Shown piece by piece: positions 7,242-15,169 of a DNA stretch of 25,708 bases. Made by a program: the position numbers and the translations under genes. Under the pieces are notes generated by a model. The model made no database searches. It was given only the letters and a program-made list of their open reading frames with translations, and had not been told where the DNA came from. The first letter of the stretch is position 1. The number at the start of each line of letters is the position of its first letter. Source of the DNA: DASUAS01 sp036271015 (GTDB taxonomy: Bacteria; Actinomycetota; Acidimicrobiia; IMCC26256; DASPTH01); NCBI GenBank assembly GCA_036271015.1, contig DATBBL010000019.1, positions 1-25,708 on the forward strand. The letters are read 5' to 3'.

Positions 7242-8125
7242 CGTTCGCGTTCGACGCTCGAAACCAGCTGCGCAATCGCGTCGACCAGGCGAGGCCAGAC
7301 CACGACGGGAAGGTCGTGACCCGCTTCGTCGAGGACGAGCAACCGTGCGCCGGGCACCAGCGCGGCGGTGCGTTCGCCGCCTGACGGGCCGACCAGCGTG
7401 TCCTGGGCGCCATGCACGACGAGCGTGGGCACACGCAAGCTGCGGAGGTCGTCGGCCCGTCCGGACGCCGACGACAGCGCCGCGAACTGCCGCGACGAGC
7501 CCGCCGGGCTGAACGCGCGGTCGAACGCCGTCGATGCGCGGGCCCGTGTGCGGGCGTCGTCGGCATGGGTCTTGGTCCCCGCGGCGCGTGCGATGCGCAA
7601 CAGGTGCTCGACGTACTGTGCGCGGTCTGTTGGTGGCGGTCCGAGCAGCGCCGCCAGCGTTGATGGCGTGCCCTGGCCATACTCCGGCTCGCCCGTCGAC
7701 GACATCACCGAGATCAGGCTCCGGAGGCGTTCGGGATGTTCGATCGCCATCACCTGTGCGATCAAACCACCCATCGAGGCACCCATCACGTGCGCGCTCT
7801 CGACCCCTTCGGCGTCGAGCACCGCGAAGGCGTCGTTCGCCATGTCGACGACCGAGTAGGGAGCTGGTGGCGGCTCGCGCCCGGCCAGCCGATCGGCCAT
7901 CGCCTGCAGCACGGGGTACGGCTGGTCGCCGAGATGCGTCGACAGCCCGCAGTCGCGGTTGTCGAAGCGGATCACGAAGAGCCCGCGATCCGCGAGCATC
8001 GCGCACAGCTCCACGTCCCAGAAGATCAGCTGCATGGCGTAGCCGGCGATCAGCAGCAGTACGGGATCGTCGCCAGCACCGAACGTCTCGTACTCCAGCT
8101 CGACACCGTGGGCTGGAGCGCGCAT
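7226..8125 (-). CDS. Alpha/beta hydrolase
   Basis: A 299-residue hydrolase with the family's HG-type loop replaced by LLIAGYAMQ, then VIRFDNRDCGLSTH (51-64, a hallmark of one large actinobacterial hydrolase subfamily), the elbow GASMGG (Ser117), the acid HGAQDTLVGP (Asp242) and the histidine AGHDLPV (His270). All three catalytic residues are present. The relatives are annotated as esterases or epoxide-hydrolase-like enzymes; the substrate is unknown. It starts five bases after the stop of the acyl-CoA ligase on the same strand, so the pair form an operon: the hydrolase could release an acid that the ligase then activates. Its 3' end overlaps the opposite-strand hydrolase by 16 bp. Confidence 0.88.
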   Translation of the reverse strand: MRAPAHGVELEYETFGAGDDPVLLLIAGYAMQLIFWDVELCAMLADRGLFVIRFDNRDCGLSTHLGDQPYPVLQAMADRLAGREPPPAPYSVVDMANDAFAVLDAEGVESAHVMGASMGGLIAQVMAIEHPERLRSLISVMSSTGEPEYGQGTPSTLAALLGPPPTDRAQYVEHLLRIARAAGTKTHADDARTRARASTAFDRAFSPAGSSRQFAALSSASGRADDLRSLRVPTLVVHGAQDTLVGPSGGERTAALVPGARLLVLDEAGHDLPVVVWPRLVDAIAQLVSSVERERQAAG

Positions 8126-8130
8126 CGATC

Positions 8131-9741
8131 TCAGTCGCGCGCGTGCGCGACCGGCGGATCGCCGAGGCGTTCCACGGCGAGCGCGCGGAGGTGGGTGAGG
8201 TGGGCCTTGCCCGACGCGGCACGACCCATGGAGTCGACCTGCAGCACCGCGCGCGGGGCCTTGTATCCCGCCAGGCCGGTCCGGCACCATTCGCGCAGGT
8301 CGTCCTCGTCGAAACGCTCCCCTGACACCAGCTCGACCAGGGCGACCACCTTCTCGCCGAAGCGCGTGTCCGGCACGCCGACCACCACGCAGTCGAGCAC
8401 GGTCGGGTGCTTGCGGAGCTCGGCTTCCACCTCGTCGGGATAGACCTTCTCGCCGCCCGTGTTGATGCACGCCGAGCCGCGACCGAGGAGCTGCACGGCG
8501 CCATCGGTGTCGACCGTCGCGTAGTCGCCCGGGATCGAGTAGCGGCGGCCGTCGACGGTACGGAAGGTCGCCGCGGTCTTCTCCGGGTCCTTGTAGTAAC
8601 CCATCGGGATGTTGCCGCCCATGGCGAGCAGGCCGGACTCCCCACTCCCCGGCGCCACGTCGCGGCCGGAGTCCTCGTCGATCACGCGGATCCGGTCGTT
8701 CACCGAGAACCGCGCCGGGGCGATGTCATCGTCGACGCCCGAGCTGCTGCGGGGCCCGAGGCCCTCGCTGGCCCCCAGCGAGTCGATGATCGTCACGCCG
8801 TGCAGGTGCTCGAGCAGTCCCCGCTTGACCTCTGGACTGAACATCACGCCGGAGGACGTGATCGCCCGCAGTGACGACAGCTCCCACCGGCCCGGTTCGG
8901 CATCGAGGGCATCGAGGAGCGGTCGCGCGAACACGTCACCAACGATGGTGAGGATGCCCACCCGCTCACGTTCCACGGCATTCCACACCTCGATGACGTC
9001 GAGTCCCTGACGGTCCACGAGCACGACCGTCCCCGACCCGGCGAGGGTCGACAAGGTCGCGAACAGGCCCGTGCCGTGCATGAGCGGCGCGGCCGGCAAC
9101 GTGGTGGCGCCGCGCTTCCCGGCCCGGGCGGCGTCCCAAGGGTCCGGGATCTCCCGCTTCTTCGGGTGTGACTGCGCCCAGAGCGCGCGGTAGATGTCGT
9201 CGTTGCGCCACATGACGCCCTTGGGCAAGCCAGTGGTTCCGCCGGTGTACAGGAAGATCAGATCGTCACCATCGGGGCGCCGCTCGGGCCAGCCGGCCGG
9301 CACGGCCGTCGCTTCGATGGCGGCCTCGTATGCAGGTCCCGCCACCAGCCGGTACGGGTGTGCGCTCACTGGCATGTGCTCGATCGCGGCGTCGACGACC
9401 GGAGCGAACTCGTCGAGGTGGACCAGCGCCTTGGCGTCCGAGTTCTCGAGCAGGTAGTGCAGCTCCTCCGCGCGGTACCGGAAGTTGACGTTGACCGGGA
9501 CGCACCCGAGCTTGAGCGCGGCGTAGAACGTCTCGAGGTACTCGTTCCGGTTCGTGAGGTCGATGGCGACCTTGTCGCCCGCACGAAGGTCGGCCTGCTC
9601 CTCGAGGTGACGCGCCAGACGCGTCGCGCGCCGGGAGAACTCCGACCAGGTGATCCGCCGCTCACCGCACACCATGGCGTCGCGATCCGGAACGATCTCC
9701 GCGATGCCGTCCCAGACCACCGCGTAGTTCCAGCCCGGCAT
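8131..9741 (-). CDS. Acyl-CoA ligase, FadD19-like AMP-forming synthetase
   Basis: A 536-residue member of the ANL superfamily that makes an acyl-adenylate and then the CoA thioester. The P-loop YTGGTTGLPKGVMW spans 165-178; the GVMWRNDDIYR continuation is typical of the FadD19/FadD17-type ligases that act on steroid side chains and other bulky acids. Also present are VPVNVNFRYRAEELHYLL (81-98), adenine motif DSLGASEG, PGDYATVD (Asp406) and the catalytic lysine in RAASGKAHL (Lys512). ATG 9741 gives the usual short N-terminus; 12 more in-frame codons upstream are rejected because they cover the likely -10 AATACT (9756-9751). No ribosome site, so a near-leaderless start is likely. Substrate is uncertain. 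Confidence 0.88.
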   Translation of the reverse strand: MPGWNYAVVWDGIAEIVPDRDAMVCGERRITWSEFSRRATRLARHLEEQADLRAGDKVAIDLTNRNEYLETFYAALKLGCVPVNVNFRYRAEELHYLLENSDAKALVHLDEFAPVVDAAIEHMPVSAHPYRLVAGPAYEAAIEATAVPAGWPERRPDGDDLIFLYTGGTTGLPKGVMWRNDDIYRALWAQSHPKKREIPDPWDAARAGKRGATTLPAAPLMHGTGLFATLSTLAGSGTVVLVDRQGLDVIEVWNAVERERVGILTIVGDVFARPLLDALDAEPGRWELSSLRAITSSGVMFSPEVKRGLLEHLHGVTIIDSLGASEGLGPRSSSGVDDDIAPARFSVNDRIRVIDEDSGRDVAPGSGESGLLAMGGNIPMGYYKDPEKTAATFRTVDGRRYSIPGDYATVDTDGAVQLLGRGSACINTGGEKVYPDEVEAELRKHPTVLDCVVVGVPDTRFGEKVVALVELVSGERFDEDDLREWCRTGLAGYKAPRAVLQVDSMGRAASGKAHLTHLRALAVERLGDPPVAHARD

Positions 9742-9784
9742 GCCCGCAACAGTATTGCGCTCGTCCTGGTCGCGCACGCGAGCG

Positions 9785-9836
9785 TCGACACGGGCCGGGT
9801 GGCGTGGTTTACTCCGAGAGAACGCGATGAGGGGGG
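9785..9836 (+). promoter_or_regulatory. Promoter and ribosome site of the WS/DGAT gene
   Basis: TCGACA (9785-9790) as -35, a 17-bp spacer, then TTTACT (9808-9813) as -10, predicting a start near 9820. A run of GAGGGGGG just before the ATG at 9840 is the ribosome site. The -35 and spacing are the same as at the phaC promoter. Confidence 0.5.
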
Positions 9837-9839
9837 ACG

Positions 9840-11333
9840 ATGGAGCAGCTCAGCGCCCAGGATGCTTCCTTCCTGTACGCGGAGACACCCACGACGCCAT
9901 CGGTCGGGGCGTGGCTGAACATCTACGACCCATCGACGGCGCACGAAGGCACCGTCCGCTTCAAACAGATCCTGGCCGCATACGAGGCGCGCCTCGAACG
10001 CGCGCGCTATCTCCGGGCGCGCATCGTGCGGGTACCGATGGACCTCGACCACCCGTACTGGGTCGACGACGCCGACTTCGACCTCGAGTTCCACGTGCGC
10101 CACCTCGCGCTTCCCAAACCGGGCGACTGGCGTCAGCTCTGCATCCAGGTCGCCCGCATCGTGGCCCGACCCCTCGACCTGACGCGCCCGCCCTGGGAGC
10201 TCTATGTGATCGAGGGCCTCGACAACGTCGACGGCGTGCCCCCCGGGTCGTTCGCGATCCTCGACAAGACCCACCACGCGGCCATGGACGGCCACACGGG
10301 CACCGAGCTGCACGATGGCATGCACAGCCTGACGCCGGACGACCAACGGTTCGACCCGCCGTCGAGCTGGACGCCGGAGCCGATGCCGACGGAGTGGGAG
10401 CTGCTCGGCCGCGCGCACCTGAACCACGCGACCATGCCCATGCGGCTGGCCGAGACGCTGGGGCGGTCGTTCGCGATCCCGGCTCTCGCGCCCGAAACGT
10501 TGTCGGCGCTCCCGCTCGTCCCGTCGCCCCGCACGGCCGTGCCCCGCACCCGGTTCAACGACCCGGTGACACCACATCGCGTGTACGACGGACGTCGCCT
10601 CGAGCTTGCGCGTCTGCGCGACGCCAGGCAGGCCGTGCCGGGCGCAACCGTGAACGACACGCTCTTGGGCGTCGTGGGCGGCGCCCTCCGGCTCTACCTC
10701 ACGGAGAAGGGCGAGCTGCCGGGTGAACCGCTCGTCGCAATGGCGCCCGTATCGATCCGTGATCCGGAGACACAGAGCGGCGGCAACAAGGTGTCCGCCA
10801 TCTTCGTACCGATCGGAACGCAGATCGGCGACCCGATCGACCGACTCGCTGCCATCCACCACGCGACCAACGAGCAGAAGGTCATGCTCGAAGCGGTCGA
10901 CGCGCGCAGCCTGGTCGAGTACGCCGAGTTCGTGCCCGGCGGGCTCGTGAGCGCATCCCAGCGGGTCACCGCCGAGCTCGGGCTGGCGAACATGCGCGCC
11001 CCGTTCTTCAACACCTCGCTCACAAACCTTCCGGGCTCGCAGGTCCCGCAGTACTTCCTCGGCGCGCAGCTCGTCGGATGGTGGGGCGTGGGCATCGCCA
11101 CCGACAACACCGGGCTGTTCCACAGCGCGCAGAGCTACTGCGGCACCGTGCACCTCAGCGCAATCTCGTGCCCGAAGATGCTGCCCGATCCCGCCTTCTA
11201 CGCGGAGTGCCTCCAGGAGTCGTACGACGATCTGGTGCGCGCTACCAGCAACATGAGACCCAGCCGTTCGAAGAGCGCCGAGCGGCGGACGACCAAGTCG
11301 TCCTCGCAGTCGAAGCGAGCGCGGCCGGCCTGA
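9840..11333 (+). CDS. Wax ester synthase/diacylglycerol acyltransferase (WS/DGAT)
   Basis: A 497-residue enzyme that esterifies fatty alcohols or diacylglycerol with acyl-CoA to make wax esters or triacylglycerol at the membrane. The opening MEQLSAQDASFLYAET is the family's MxxLSxxDxxFL pattern. PLDLTRPPWELY (111-122) and the catalytic HHAAMDG (His145-Gly151) are diagnostic. Further family blocks are TVNDTLLGVVGGALRLYL and the late segment NMRAPFFNTSLTNLPG with FLGAQL. The length is normal. The last 30 residues are basic and Ser/Arg-rich. It is alone in its transcript, divergent from the FadD19-like ligase, which could supply acyl-CoA. Choice between wax ester and TAG cannot be read from sequence. 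Confidence 0.93.
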   Translation: MEQLSAQDASFLYAETPTTPSVGAWLNIYDPSTAHEGTVRFKQILAAYEARLERARYLRARIVRVPMDLDHPYWVDDADFDLEFHVRHLALPKPGDWRQLCIQVARIVARPLDLTRPPWELYVIEGLDNVDGVPPGSFAILDKTHHAAMDGHTGTELHDGMHSLTPDDQRFDPPSSWTPEPMPTEWELLGRAHLNHATMPMRLAETLGRSFAIPALAPETLSALPLVPSPRTAVPRTRFNDPVTPHRVYDGRRLELARLRDARQAVPGATVNDTLLGVVGGALRLYLTEKGELPGEPLVAMAPVSIRDPETQSGGNKVSAIFVPIGTQIGDPIDRLAAIHHATNEQKVMLEAVDARSLVEYAEFVPGGLVSASQRVTAELGLANMRAPFFNTSLTNLPGSQVPQYFLGAQLVGWWGVGIATDNTGLFHSAQSYCGTVHLSAISCPKMLPDPAFYAECLQESYDDLVRATSNMRPSRSKSAERRTTKSSSQSKRARPA

Positions 11334-11398
11334 CCCGAAGACGCCCACCAAGCTGCGGCGGCGGCGACGGAGCACGGAGGTGACGGCGACCGAAGCGC

Positions 11399-12127
11399 TC
11401 AAGACCGGTCTGGCGTGGTCGGCAACACCATCGTCGTGATCGAGTACCGGTCGGCTGGGTGCGTGTGGATGCCGACATTCGACAGGCGCCCGCGTGAGTC
11501 GATGTTGCGGCGGCTGATGACGAGCGCGGGCGCGCCGGTTTCGGCACCGAGGGCGCCGGCCATCTCCTCGGTGAGGAGGTCGGCGGAGATCGTCTGTTCG
11601 ACTCGGTAGTGGGCGGGGTAGTTCGGATCCGGGAGCGCGCCGTGGAACATCGGGCCGGGTTCGAGGTCGCCGCGCAGGAAGTGTTCGCTGAAGCAGATCG
11701 GTTGCTTGGTCCCGCGCACGACGCGAGCCCCTCGCAAGACGTGCCACTTCGAGCGCGGACGCGCACCGATTCGGCGCGCCGTCGCGGCGTCGAGCCGCAG
11801 CTCTCCCGTCTCCGGGGCCAACAACCGCGTCCCTTCGGCCAGCGCGAGCACGTCGGCGCCGGTCTGCGCGACCGGTTGGTAGCCACCGGTCGGGCGTGCG
11901 GCGATCACGGTCGTGCCCGCCCGCGGCCGACGGTCGAGCATCCCGAGCTGTTCGAGATGGTGGAGCGACTTCCGCATCGTCTCGCGCGCCACGCCCTTTT
12001 GCGCCGCCAGCTCGGCCTCTGGCGGCAGGCGGTCGCCCACTGCGTAGGTGCCGTCACCGATGGCTTCGAGCATCTCGTACGCGAGGGTTTGGTGCCGGGG
12101 CACGCGTGCGTCAATTGGAGCCGCCAC
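11399..12127 (-). CDS. GntR-family transcriptional regulator, HutC/UTRA type
   Basis: The 242-residue protein has an N-terminal winged helix-turn-helix (about 13-77): YEMLEAIGDGTYAVGDRLPPEAELAAQKGVARETMRKSLHHLEQLGMLDRRPRAGT pattern, including the classic LPPEAELA and GVARETMRKSL helices. A UTRA ligand-binding domain follows (about 95-235) with LRGARVV and EHFLRGDL-type strands. It probably represses the divergent ligase-dehydrogenase-kinase operon until an acid or CoA ester binds. GTG at 12127 sits seven bases after a TAGACT -10 on its strand, so the mRNA is probably leaderless. A HutC-type operator lies in the 26-bp gap. The ligand is unknown. Confidence 0.92.
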   Translation of the reverse strand: MAAPIDARVPRHQTLAYEMLEAIGDGTYAVGDRLPPEAELAAQKGVARETMRKSLHHLEQLGMLDRRPRAGTTVIAARPTGGYQPVAQTGADVLALAEGTRLLAPETGELRLDAATARRIGARPRSKWHVLRGARVVRGTKQPICFSEHFLRGDLEPGPMFHGALPDPNYPAHYRVEQTISADLLTEEMAGALGAETGAPALVISRRNIDSRGRLSNVGIHTHPADRYSITTMVLPTTPDRS

Positions 12128-12133
12128 AACTCT

Positions 12134-12145
12134 TAGTCTAGACTA
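12134..12145. promoter_or_regulatory. Palindromic GntR operator overlapping divergent -10 elements
   Basis: TAGTCTAGACTA is a perfect 12-bp palindrome. Its core GTCTAGAC (12136-12143) fits GTnTAnAC, the consensus described for HutC-subfamily GntR proteins. The same bases read TAGACT on both strands (plus 12139-12144; minus 12140-12135), giving -10 elements for both divergent genes. TTGGAG (12115-12120) is a possible -35 for the rightward operon. Repressor binding would block both promoters at once. Confidence 0.75.
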
Positions 12146-12153
12146 TTGAGCCG

Positions 12154-13860
12154 ATGACCCGCTTCGTCCAGGAGATCGACGAGCTCCTGTGCTCGCCCGG
12201 CGAGCGATTCGAGATGGAGGTTGTCGACATCCGGGGGCGACCCACTCGGGTGTGGAAGCACGCGCCCCGGTCTCTGGGCGACCTGCTCGACCGAGGGACG
12301 GCGCTCGGTGGTGAGCGCGACTTCCTCGTGCTCGACGGTGAACGGTTGTCGCATCGCGAACACCGGGACCGCGCGTTGCGCCTTGCCGGCGCGCTCGTCG
12401 ACGAGTTCGGAGTCCGCCCGGGTGATCGCGTGGCGATCGCGATGCGCAACGTGCCCGAATGGTCGATCGCCTTCTTCGCCGCCGCCTACGCGGGAGCGAT
12501 TGCCGTTGCCCTCAACGCGTTCTGGAACGGTGCCGAGCTTGCGTTCGGCATCGGGGACGCCACACCCAAGGTGCTCATCGCCGACGGCGAGCGCGTCGAG
12601 CGCCTGCTTGATCACACGGACGCGCTGGAGCGCGTCGCGCTGGTCGGCACTCACCTCGACGATCGCAAGACCGACGCGCCACTCCCCGACCGCATCGTCG
12701 CCTTCGAGGCGCTGCTCGACCGGCCGGCGCGTCGTCCCGACGTCGACGTGGAACCCGACGACCTGGCCACCATCCTCTACACGTCGGGCACCACGAGCCA
12801 CCCGAAGGGCGTCCTCGGCACCCACCGCAACATCTGCACCAACGTCCTCAGCATGGAGTTCGTGACCGCGCGGGGCATGATGCGCGGCGGGCTCGAACCG
12901 CCGCTCCCGCCGATGCCGCCGGCCGTGACGCTCATGCCGGTGCCGCTGTTCCACGCCACCGGGTTGCACTCCAACCTCGCCGCGCAGGGCTGGTTCGGCG
13001 GGACGCTCGTGCTCATGCGTCGTTGGGATCCGGAGGCCGCGCTCGACCTGATCGAGCAGGAGCGGGTCACCGGAGTCTCCGGGGTGCCGACCATGGCGTG
13101 GGAGCTGGTGAACTCGCCGTCGGCGCGTACCCGCGACCTCAGCTCGCTCCGTAGCCTCGCGGGCGGGGGCGCGGCGGCGCCGCCCGAGTTGGTGCGTCGC
13201 ATCGAGGCGGTGCTTCCGTCGACCGGCACCGGCACCGGGTACGGCATGACCGAAACGTCGTCGCTGGCGGCGTCGATCGGCGGAGTGGATTACCGCGAGC
13301 GCCCGACCAGTGTCGGCGTGCCGGTCCCGGTACTCGACGTGCGCATCGTCGATGAGCAGGGCCGCGACGTCGAGCCCGGCGGGGTGGGCGAGATCTGGAT
13401 GGCTGGAGTTCCCGTTGTCGTCGGGTACTGGAAGCGCCCCGAAGCCACCGAAGCGACCTTCGGTGGCGGGTGGCTCAAATCCGGGGACCTCGCGCGCATC
13501 GACGACGAGGGCTTCCTCTACATCGTCGACCGGGCCAAGGACATGGTGATCCGCGGCGGCGAGAACATCTCGAGCCTCGAGGTCGAAGCCGTCTTGTTCG
13601 ACCACCCGGCGGTGACCGAGGCGGCTGTGTTCGCGGTCCCGCACGACACGCTGGGCGAGGAGGTCGGCGCGGTCGTGCGGCTCGCCGACGGCGCGAGCGC
13701 GACGCCGGACGAACTGCGCGCGCACGTGGCCGAGCGCCTCGCGCCGTTCAAGGTGCCGGCGCACGTCTGGCTCACCGACGAGCCCTTCCCGCTCGGCCCC
13801 ACCGGGAAGATCCAGAAGCGCGAGCTGAAGGCCGCGTACACCCAACCGACCGCGCGCTGA
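12154..13860 (+). CDS. Acyl-CoA synthetase (AMP-forming), first gene of a kinase/dehydrogenase operon
   Basis: A 568-residue ANL-superfamily ligase. The P-loop YTSGTTSHPKG (209-219) has Ser-His where Gly-x is usual. The adenine motif GYGMTETSS is at 362-370, the ribose-binding Asp at 445 in KSGDLARID, the hinge arginine in VDRAKDMVIRGGENI (Arg460) and the catalytic lysine in GPTGKIQKREL (Lys552). It activates a carboxylic acid to its CoA thioester. It is the first gene after the GntR operator; ATG 12154 follows the TAGACT -10 by nine bases with no ribosome site. A dehydrogenase follows 16 bp after its stop. Context suggests its acid is hydroxylated, as LvaE does for levulinate/4-hydroxyvalerate in Pseudomonas, but this is inference. 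Confidence 0.9.
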   Translation: MTRFVQEIDELLCSPGERFEMEVVDIRGRPTRVWKHAPRSLGDLLDRGTALGGERDFLVLDGERLSHREHRDRALRLAGALVDEFGVRPGDRVAIAMRNVPEWSIAFFAAAYAGAIAVALNAFWNGAELAFGIGDATPKVLIADGERVERLLDHTDALERVALVGTHLDDRKTDAPLPDRIVAFEALLDRPARRPDVDVEPDDLATILYTSGTTSHPKGVLGTHRNICTNVLSMEFVTARGMMRGGLEPPLPPMPPAVTLMPVPLFHATGLHSNLAAQGWFGGTLVLMRRWDPEAALDLIEQERVTGVSGVPTMAWELVNSPSARTRDLSSLRSLAGGGAAAPPELVRRIEAVLPSTGTGTGYGMTETSSLAASIGGVDYRERPTSVGVPVPVLDVRIVDEQGRDVEPGGVGEIWMAGVPVVVGYWKRPEATEATFGGGWLKSGDLARIDDEGFLYIVDRAKDMVIRGGENISSLEVEAVLFDHPAVTEAAVFAVPHDTLGEEVGAVVRLADGASATPDELRAHVAERLAPFKVPAHVWLTDEPFPLGPTGKIQKRELKAAYTQPTAR

Positions 13861-13876
13861 ACACCAGGAGCAGACC

Positions 13877-15169
13877 ATGTGGGAGTTCGAGACCGACCCC
13901 GACTACCAAGCCGACCTCGACTGGGCCGACCAGTTCGTCCGCGACGAGGTGGAGCCGCTCCGCTACGTGCTCCCGCACGCGCTCGTCCGCGACGAGCTCT
14001 GGCACGCACTGGTGCCGCCCTTGCAGCAGCAGGTCAAGGCGCGTGGCCTCTGGGCCACGCACCTCGGCCCCGACCTCGGCGGTCCGGGCCACGGGCAGGT
14101 CAAGCTTGCGCTGCTCAATGAGATCTTGGGCCGCGCGCCGATCGCGCCGATGATCTTCGGCTGCTCAGCACCCGACAGCGGGAACGCCGAGATCCTCGCC
14201 CACTACGGCACCGAAGAGCACAAGGCGAAGTATCTGCAACCGTTGCTCGACGGCGAGATCTTCTCCTGTTTCTCGATGACCGAACCGCAGGGCGGCTCGG
14301 ACCCGAAGGAGTTCTCCTGCACGGCGGTCCTCGACGGCGACGAGTGGGTGATCAACGGCGAGAAGTGGTTCTCGTCGAACGCGCGCTATGCGTCCTTCCT
14401 CATCGTGATGGTGGTCACCGAACCCGACGGGACGCCGTACCAGCGGCAGTCGATGATCATCGTCCCTGCCGACACGCCGGGCATCAACATCCTGCGCAAC
14501 GTCGGGCACAGCTTTGGTGGCCGTCCCGGTGAGGGGACGCACGCGTACATCCGCTACGAGGACGTCCGCGTGCCGAAGGAGAACGTGCTCGGTGGACGCG
14601 GCAACGCGTTCGTGGTCGCGCAGACGCGCTTGGGTGGCGGGCGCATCCACCATGCCATGCGCACGGTCGGGATGGCCGCGCGCGCCCTCGAGCTCATGCT
14701 CGAGCGCGCGGTGTCGCGCCGGACACAGGGCGAGTTGCTCTCGAGGAAGCAGCTGGTGCAGGAGATGATCGCCGACTCGTGGCTCGACCTCGAGCAGTTC
14801 CGGCTGCTCGTGCTTCGCACCGCGTGGCGCATCGACCGCTACCAGGACTACAAGCGGGTGCGCGGCGACATCTCGGGGGTGAAGGCCGCGATGCCGGGCG
14901 TGCTGCATCGCATCGCGTCACGCGCGCTCCAGGTGCACGGGTCGCTCGGGATCACCGAGGAGATGCCCTTCATGGACATGATCTCGAACGCCTACCACCT
15001 CGGGCTGGCCGACGGCCCCACCGAGGTGCACAAGGTGACGCTGGCGCGGACGCTGCTCTCCGAAGCGACCCCGGCTCCGGGTCTCTTCCCCACCATGCAC
15101 ATCCCCGCGGAACGCGACGCCGCACTGGCGAAGTACGCCGACGTGCTGGCGCAGGTCGACAGTGGATGA
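13877..15169 (+). CDS. Acyl-CoA dehydrogenase, ACAD10/11-like
   Basis: A 430-residue FAD-dependent acyl-CoA dehydrogenase. Visible blocks are CFSMTEPQGGSDP (131-143, substrate/FAD loop), WVINGEKWFSSNARYA (157-172), RIHHAMRTVGMAARALELM (256-274), ALQVHGSLGITEEMPF (350-365) and LADGPTEVHK (377-386). The last block matches the LADGPDEVH ending of the ACAD10/11 group rather than the EGTxxI ending of ordinary dehydrogenases. In that group the enzyme removes phosphate from 4-phosphoacyl-CoA during 4-hydroxy acid breakdown. AGGAG at 13866-13870 sets the ATG. Its stop overlaps the following kinase start by eight bases, so the two are translationally coupled. Confidence 0.9.
   Translation: MWEFETDPDYQADLDWADQFVRDEVEPLRYVLPHALVRDELWHALVPPLQQQVKARGLWATHLGPDLGGPGHGQVKLALLNEILGRAPIAPMIFGCSAPDSGNAEILAHYGTEEHKAKYLQPLLDGEIFSCFSMTEPQGGSDPKEFSCTAVLDGDEWVINGEKWFSSNARYASFLIVMVVTEPDGTPYQRQSMIIVPADTPGINILRNVGHSFGGRPGEGTHAYIRYEDVRVPKENVLGGRGNAFVVAQTRLGGGRIHHAMRTVGMAARALELMLERAVSRRTQGELLSRKQLVQEMIADSWLDLEQFRLLVLRTAWRIDRYQDYKRVRGDISGVKAAMPGVLHRIASRALQVHGSLGITEEMPFMDMISNAYHLGLADGPTEVHKVTLARTLLSEATPAPGLFPTMHIPAERDAALAKYADVLAQVDSG

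Noticed and set aside
9742..9777. Longer start for the FadD19-like ligase at 9777
   Set aside because: The extra 12 codons span the likely -10 element and the family normally starts close to the MPGWNYA position.
12133..13878. A 581-codon open frame antisense to the acyl-CoA synthetase
   Set aside because: Long antisense frames are common in high-GC DNA; the translation is Arg/Val/Glu-rich with no domain, while the plus strand encodes a complete ligase. The same applies to long antisense frames at 2875-3936, 4741-5940, 9366-11747 and 14970-16304.
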